Below are positions 58,801 through 64,000 of a DNA stretch of 64,000 bases, in pieces. The notes beneath the pieces are model-generated. The model was given only the letters and a program-made list of their open reading frames with translations. It was not told where the DNA came from and did not search any database. Origin of the DNA: Escallonia rubra (taxonomy: Eukaryota > Streptophyta > Magnoliopsida > Escalloniales > Escalloniaceae). Numbering within the stretch: position 1 is the stretch's first letter; the number at the start of each line of letters is the position of its first letter. The position numbers and the translations under genes were made by a program. The stretch covers positions 19,957 to 83,956 of the forward strand of contig JAVXUO010003221.1 of NCBI GenBank assembly GCA_033065855.1. The letters run 5' to 3'.

Positions 58801-58986
58801 TTAGTCCTACGCCGCATAGAAGCTTCAGCCCCGCGCGAAGCCATTGGCAAGTTAGCACCCAACTGGGAGGGCCCTTACAGGGTTGTGAGATTAGGAGGCC
58901 CAGGGGCCTATCACTTGGAACAGTTGGATGGCAAGGCAATTCCTCGAACATGGAATGCGATGCATTTAAGGCAATATTATCCATAA
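55838..58986 (+). CDS. pol of Tat element: reverse transcriptase, two RNase H domains, integrase (frameshifted start)
   Basis: The main frame is 56125-58986 (953 residues). It has reverse transcriptase (DLNRACPKDSYPLPRINTLI; PFGLKNAGATYQRL; catalytic YVDD at 56458-56469), the usual RNase H (SKILQGAEQRYPNTEKLAFA), a second RNase H (FVDGSSNTHGSGPG; YKAEYEALIAG; FSDSALVVKQ) typical of the Tat clade, and integrase with all three catalytic acidic residues (MDIMGPF; VTDNGKQF; NGQTEVTNR) and a chromodomain-less C-terminus. The start of the polymerase region (55838-56044, ending DLSHQKDRR) is in another frame, with a shift near 55980. The integrase zinc-binding region reads HRDACQRF where the family has a longer HxxxH...CxxC spacing, so a few residues including the first cysteine appear deleted. 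Probably not functional. Confidence 0.9.
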
Positions 58987-59225
58987 ACAGACCGAAGGGG
59001 GGGGGGCAATCCCTTCTCAGTCTGTTTATGTTTTAAGTTCATCGCCTTACTTTTTAGTTGGCTACAGAGGCATGTTTTGATATGAATAAAAATCAAAATA
59101 CATGAAAATTTGATTGCGTCAATAAAAACATGATTGCATTAAAAATTCAAAAGTTACGAGGATCCTAGGCAGTACAACAGGAAATCTTAAAATCTAGCCT
59201 ACTCTACTAGACAAAGAAATCCTAT

Positions 59226-61177
59226 CTACTCATCCTGATCATCAGCATCTCCCGGCACCACCAGCTCATGAGAAGAACCTTCGGGCATAGGCACCGATTG
59301 CCTTGGGATCGTTCCTGATCCTGACCCCGAAGCACCCAGACTGCGACTAACTGAAGAACTAGGCACCCGCAGACCAGCAGCTCTACGTTCGGCTTCTTCA
59401 GCCCGAAGAGCATCCTCTGCAGCAGCTTCACGAGTAAATTTATGCTCGTAGATACTCAAGTCGTACTCAGGATGATCCTTCAAAATGTCCGCCTTGCACT
59501 CCTTGTAACCATGAACAAGTGCCCTTTTTGAGTCGCGGTAACGCAGGTCCATGAAGAACTGAGACTTCTTGAACTGCTGCACGGCCTGAGCAGCAATCGA
59601 TGACTTCTCAGCATCGAAGCAATTGACTCGAGTCGTTAGTTGCTCCACCTTCCTGCCCAAATCCTCCACCTTCTTCTCTGCCTCTCGACGAAAGTTGTTC
59701 TCTATCATAACATTTTTCTTCTCCTCGTCCAATACTTTGTCAGCGGCAATAAGCTTCTCAGCCCCGATTTGCACCTGTGCCATGGCCTGAGACATCAGTT
59801 GGACCATGCCATTGGCCGTCTCATTGACGCCGTAGCCCGACAATGTCTTGCGGTCCATGGGAATGATTGCATGACTGGACTAGTCCCATGCCGTGCGAGG
59901 AGATTTGAAGACAGACTCGTCAATCGATACTCCCCAGGCTGGACGATGCGGAGTGTCAGGACGAACAGAAGAGGAAGTAGCTCTGCTCCCACCTTTACCA
60001 GAAATTCTTCGTTTCTTGGTACCTTCTTGTGACTTGTCTACCCTAGACAAAGCCAAAACAAAGTCTTCGGATTGTGCCAGAGAAACCAAAGCTCCAAAAT
60101 CCAGGTCCTGCACTTCCTCCTCAATACCGTGAGCGGTAGCCAGCTCATCAGGAATGATCTCCCCCAAAACGCCTTGGGCATTGAACAATGGAGGATCCCC
60201 TTGTGCGCGCGACGACATGTTTTCTGCACACGAAACAGAGTGAGTACACCATTCAATATTATGTAAATATAAGCTTTGATAAGAGCTTTACCAGGATCAT
60301 TCTCGCCCTCCTCTTCCTCCTCATCAAAATCCTGAGGCTCAAGGGGAAGAACGATGCCGCACTCACGGAGCTGGGCATTGCTCAAGGGATATCTGGATTC
60401 TAAAGGCTCAGCATCCTTAAGCTTCGCAATATGCTCAAGGTCAGTTTCCGACAAGTCCTTTTCTTTCAGTCTATTACAGGCCCTCGTCTCACATTCTGGG
60501 AGCCATACATTACAGACCTCGCCCCTTTGGGACTTAGGCAGCTTAACAAACAAAAACCTCTCCTTCCAATTATGGTTGGATGATGGGGGGTGTGGAAACA
60601 AGTTGGCTTCGGCCTTTGGACGACGACTTAAAAAATACCAACCTACTTGTTTAGTGATTGCACAGATGGTAAAGAACCATCTGAATACCCTAACTCTAGG
60701 GTGCAATCCTAGCTTATGGCATCGGTAGATGAAGAAACTCATAAAGCGCCACGCATGGGGGGAAAGTTGGCCGGGTGCAAGCCCATAAGCATTTAGAAGC
60801 TTAACAAAGAAGGGGTGGAGGGGAATTCTAAAACCATTGATAAACATGTCCCAGTAAACACCTATTTCGTCAATTGTAGTCATGTTTGCCGCTTCATCCT
60901 CGTCTGGAAGCCTTAATTTTACAATCGGCGGGATTTCACAGCGATCGCGTAGAAGCTTCAGGTCATAACTACTTAGCTTGCTTCTTAGCGTGTGCGCGTC
61001 GAAAGGCTTGTGAGATTGGGCGTTCTCCGTTAACACCTCCTTAGCAGGCACACCCCTCGATTCTTGAAAAGGAACCAAGGGAACCCCAATTTCTAAGAAT
61101 AAGGGATCAAAGGTAGGCTCTATCCTAAAACCTAGTGGATCAGGTTCAGAAACATGTTCCTCGCCTTCATTTGACAT
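59226..61177 (-). pseudogene. Antisense spliced ORF of Tat element (plant gypsy-type transposon domain plus coiled coil)
   Basis: The minus-strand gene has exon 1 61177-60292 and exon 2 60223-59226. A 68-bp GT-AG intron (60291-60224) separates them and its phase joins the two frames. Exon 1 encodes the domain annotated in plants as putative gypsy-type transposon (IPLHPFFVKLLNAYGLAPGQ; HAWRFMSFFIYRC; RWFFTI). Exon 2 encodes an acidic segment and a coiled-coil stretch (EEKKNVMIENNFRREAEKKV). A single in-frame TAG at 59880-59882 interrupts exon 2; otherwise about 627 codons are open. A TATA box lies at 61351-61360. Such antisense ORFs are known from Tat-clade elements; the protein's role is unknown. 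Confidence 0.85.
60224..60291 (-). other. Predicted 68-bp intron in antisense ORF
   Basis: The minus strand starts GTAAAGC and ends TTTCGTGTGCAG. Removing it joins exon 1 to exon 2 in phase. The length is short but within the plant range. Confidence 0.7.
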
Positions 61178-61350
61178 AATTTCAGATCAAAACAGAGGAT
61201 TTCAAAAGAAAAAGTTTGAAACTTACTTGAAAAAAGAGAGTAAATCTTCAAACTCAAAACTTAAAAATCTTCAAAAGCCCCAAGATGATCTCTCTCCCTC
61301 ACTCTCTGAGAAAATGAAGCAAGTAGTGAAGTGGGTAAAAGGTTTCACTC

Positions 61351-61360
61351 CTTATATAGA
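61351..61360 (-). promoter_or_regulatory. Candidate promoter of the antisense ORF
   Basis: TCTATATAAG on the minus strand lies about 175 bp upstream of the antisense ATG. A G-box CACGTG (61414-61419 region) lies about 55 bp further upstream. Inferred from sequence only. Confidence 0.6.
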
Positions 61361-61495
61361 AAACAACAGACCCATCCAATGGATGAGATCTCATGACCAA
61401 TCAAGTCACTTGACACGTGGCACACATCTAAAAAATTTTAACAGCAGCAAATTTACCTATTTACCCCATGACGGTAACTACAATAGAGCCGAGGA

Positions 61496-61995
61496 GACGA
61501 GCTACTTTGGTCCTAGCCTCTGCCGAGCAGACGAGCACAATGGACCACACGCCTCTGCTCTTGACGAGCAGACGAGCTACTTTGGTCCTAGCCTCTGCCG
61601 AGCAGACGAGCACAATGGACCACACGCCTCTGCTCTTGACGAGCAGACGAGCTACTTTGGTCCTAGCCTCTGCCGAGCAGACGAGCACAATGGACCACAC
61701 GCCTCTGCTCTTGACGAGCAGACGAGCTACTTTGGTCCTAAGCCTCTGCCGAGCAGACGAGCGCAATGGACCACACGCCTCTGCTCTTGACGAGCAGACG
61801 AGCTACTTTGGTCCTAGCCTCTGCCGAGCAGACGAGCGCAATGGACCACACGCCTCTGCTCTTGACGAGTAGACGAGCCACTTTGGTCCTAGCCTCTGCC
61901 GAGCAGACGAGCGCAATGGACCACACGCCTCTGCTCTTGACGAGCAGACGCGCTACTTTGGTCCTAGCCTTTGCCGAGCAGACGAGCGCAATGGA
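61496..61995. repeat. ~75-bp tandem repeat, about seven units
   Basis: Units contain GACGAGCTACTTTGGTCCTA, GCCTCTGCCGAGCAGACGAG and CACACGCCTCTGCTCTTGAC. Near-identical copies start at about 61496, 61571, 61646, 61721, 61797, 61872 and 61947. ORFs on both strands here only mirror the repeat. Confidence 0.95.
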
Positions 61996-62029
61996 CCACG
62001 CCTCTGCTCGACAAGGGCAAAAGGCCACA

Positions 62030-62510
62030 TCTCCGTTCGACCAAGCCGAGTAGAAATCCCTGAGTCTCTGTTCGGCCAAGCCGAATAGAAGACCTCCAAG
62101 GGCACCTACGTTCGGCAAAGCCGAATAAAAATCCAAGTCTCTGCTCGGCCAAGCCGAGTAGACGACTTCCAAAGGAATCTCTGCTCGGCCAAGCCGAGTA
62201 GACGACTTCCAAAGGAATCTCTGCTCGGCCAAGCCGAGTAGAAGTCCCTGAGTCTCTGTTCGGCCAAGCCGAATAGACGACCTCCAAGGGCACCTATGTT
62301 CGGCAAAGCCGAATAAAAATCCAAGTCTCTGCTCGGCCAAGCCGAGTAGACGACTTCCAAGGACACCGCTACTCGGCCAGGCCAAGTAAAATATCCCGAG
62401 TGTCTGCTCGGCCAGGCCGAGTAGACGACTTCCTAAATCATCTCTACTCAGCCGAGCTGAGTAGACAAAATTCCTATAGCATCTCTACTCGGCCAGGCCG
62501 AGTAGACGAG
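62030..62510. repeat. Array of short hairpins (CTCGGCCAAGCCGAG type)
   Basis: About thirteen copies of a 15-18-bp dyad, CTCGGC-CAA-GCCGAG or TTCGGC-CAA-GCCGAA, are spaced 35-45 bp apart, with AGACGACTTCCAA and AGTCTCTG words between. The array ends about 140 bp before the 3' LTR. Confidence 0.93.
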
Positions 62511-62634
62511 TCCCCAGTTTAATCTGTTCGGCCCCTAAGATATTTCTCTTCAGCTCATATTGGCCGAATGGGTTTTAGATCAGGCAGAAGGGATGACATT
62601 CCAAACATTCCATAATCTTCTTCAGAGAAGAGAA

Positions 62635-62652
62635 CATGGAATGGGGGGCAAA
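62635..62652 (+). promoter_or_regulatory. Polypurine tract of Tat element
   Basis: GGAATGGGGGGCAAA immediately before the 3' LTR. Confidence 0.8.
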
Positions 62653-63054
62653 TGATATGGGTAAAATTAGCAAGAGCCAAGATGACGACACGTGTCGTCA
62701 TCCGGAAGAATCATAACTTATGCATTGAATCCACTTCTCCATAAATGATGGTAACAGCCCATTAAAGGAGATTAACGGATCGTTAATCCGGAATAAATCT
62801 CTTTTATTAGGGTAACCCCCTAATAAGGAGACATAACTATCCTCTGATTGAGAACTCTATATAAAGGAAATGGAGACAAAGAAAGAGGTAAGCTTTCTGG
62901 TTTAACAATAATAGTCATATTCAGACAGATCAACTGACTTAAGCATCGGAGTGTCTCCGCCGGAAACACTTCCGGCGAAGTAACCGGTGTCGTTTTTGCT
63001 GCGCAGGCTTACTTGCGAATCATCGGAAGCGTGTTCCAGATTTCATCCACAACA
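62653..63054 (+). repeat. 3' LTR of Tat element
   Basis: 402 bp, the same length as the 5' LTR with four substitutions by eye. Followed by the TSD GTTAT. Confidence 0.95.
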
Positions 63055-63089
63055 GTTATCTTGCTTGAAATCAGTCATATTATTATATA

Positions 63090-63423
63090 AGAATAATTAC
63101 AATAATGTCCTTGATATTAGAGTGAAATTACAGGGCATGTTCATTAGTTTGGACAAATTACACTTATGTCCGTTGACCAAACTCAATACAAAAATATATA
63201 ACGGATTTGACGAGAAAACTTGCTTGCCCCTAAATAAAAATCAAATTCTTAAAAGTACATATTGATGATATAAGCAAAAAGTTCCACTTTCTAACGGATT
63301 AACGACAGATGGACACAGCTGACGCATTTTTGAAATTGTTGATCACGGTCTGTTACATTTTGAAACTCAGTTTCCTTGACTGCAATTTCACTCTAACCTC
63401 ATGGACATTGTTGTAATTAGCTG
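63090..63423. mobile_element. Mutator-like TIR element D (MITE-sized)
   Basis: The TIRs share TAATTACAA.AATGTCC.TGA..TTAGAGTGAAATT. Inner words TTTGAAACTCAG and GATCACGGTCTGTTACATTT match elements A and B. The flanking 9-mers TATTATATA (63081-63089) and TATTATATG (63424-63432) agree at 8 of 9. Length 334 bp, no coding capacity. Confidence 0.75.
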
Positions 63424-63432
63424 TATTATATG

Positions 63433-64000
63433 TGAGAAAATGCAATACTAATTACACTGCAAGTCTGAAAATTTCCAAAAAAAAAATTACAAGGAAAATA
63501 TGTATCGGAAAAGTCCAAACTCGTCTTGGTCCCATCCTCGACCAATCTCGAGAACATTTAGCTTCTATTGGTTTTCTTTCCATTTTTAACAAGTGTGTAC
63601 CGGCAAAACAAGCTTGGAAACACAACGTATATGCACTACTGTTATAAACTTAATCAAGCACTTGTTATCATCAAAACCCACTTTTCATACTAAGATTTAC
63701 AATTGCGAGAAGGGGATGTGAGGGTGCTACACGCACTTTAAACTTATCCACGGTCGTTTATAAGTAAAAGTAGAGGCTCTATTTATCCGTCCAAATTCGC
63801 GTCCACTTAAAATTCACCCAAACTCACCCATTAATTAGTTGGGTCTAAGTGGGTCAACAATTATCAAGTCCAATGACCCATGGGTTTAAACAGTTTTTTT
63901 ATTGGGTGCCCATCAACCCCTTAGTAGTGACACTTAGAATTGAAAACCTACAATTTTTACACATCAACAGCTAGACAAGAGGCCAATTCGCCGCTACCAA
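63433..64000. other. Intergenic to window end
   Basis: No gene is seen. The last ~250 bp has GGGTCTAAGTGGGTCAAC/CCCATGGGTTT words reminiscent of the subterminal parts of a hAT element that would continue past the window; no end is visible. Confidence 0.35.

Larger units (their letters stand above)
53081..63054 (+). mobile_element. Ty3/Gypsy Tat-lineage LTR retrotransposon with antisense ORF
   Basis: The 402-bp LTRs (53081-53482 and 62653-63054) differ at four positions by eye (about 1%). The direct repeat GTTAT flanks the element (53076-53080 and 63055-63059). The primer site TTTTGGCGCCATCCGTGGGA follows the 5' LTR, and the purine tract GGAATGGGGGGCAAA precedes the 3' LTR. Order: gag-protease, reverse transcriptase, RNase H, a second RNase H, integrase, then a long 3' region with an antisense spliced ORF and tandem repeats. 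The second RNase H and the antisense ORF are marks of the Tat clade. Stops and frameshifts in gag-pol suggest it is young but defective. Confidence 0.95.

Noticed and set aside
61227-62385. ORFs of 187, 134 and 215 residues with 25-residue repeats
   Set aside because: The ~75-bp tandem repeat is a multiple of three, so any frame without a stop stays open on either strand.

Overview
This 64 kb window is nuclear DNA of a flowering plant, most likely a eudicot. The background is AT-rich and intergenic, and two host genes stand out: a three-exon mitochondrial MAM33/p32-family gene (8850-11009, + strand) and a single-exon C2H2 zinc-finger repressor gene with a QALGGH finger and a C-terminal EAR motif (30522-31238, - strand). 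I see no tRNA, rRNA or bacterial-type features. Nearly everything else is transposable elements, many with exact ends because their target-site duplications (TSDs) can be read directly.

Layout. 1-2342: LTR fragment and a mariner-type MITE. 2343-8766: a hAT element (8-bp TSD) with a broken transposase gene; it carries a Helitron (5835-8056), which in turn carries a Mutator-like TIR element (6001-7209). Its right end is 83 bp upstream of the MAM33 start codon. 11278-14387: three more non-autonomous hAT elements, each with a perfect 8-bp TSD. 17847-21575: a TRIM-like mini-retroelement next to a decayed Ty3/Gypsy element. 22096-28711: a probable second Helitron holding a Mutator-like element (23280-24382), a solo LTR (24655-26991, TSD AAGAG) and a small TIR element. 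30522-31238: zinc-finger gene. 31711-34010: a reverse-strand Helitron, mariner MITEs and tandemly duplicated Helitron 5' ends, with a Mutator-like element that has a perfect 9-bp TSD. 34214-36702: a Copia LTR plus primer-binding site, interrupted by a mariner MITE and followed by a hAT element (8-bp TSD). 38075-45981: a complete non-coding LTR retrotransposon (LARD type, - strand, TSD CGATT) of the same family as the solo LTR. 46850-48612: LTR relic. 50061-50946: a near-perfect fold-back element sitting inside a (TA)n microsatellite and built from repeated short palindromes. 53081-63054: a young Ty3/Gypsy Tat-lineage retrotransposon (TSD GTTAT, about 1% LTR divergence by eye) with gag-pro-pol on the + strand, a spliced antisense ORF with its own TATA box, and a 3' tandem-repeat block. 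63090-63423: a small Mutator-like element.

The genes do not form an operon or pathway. The common theme is nested transposition around two ordinary genes. The most unusual structures are the palindrome-built fold-back element, the antisense gene inside the Tat element, and the telo-box palindrome array inside the first Mutator-like element. No coding capacity for a new host system was found.
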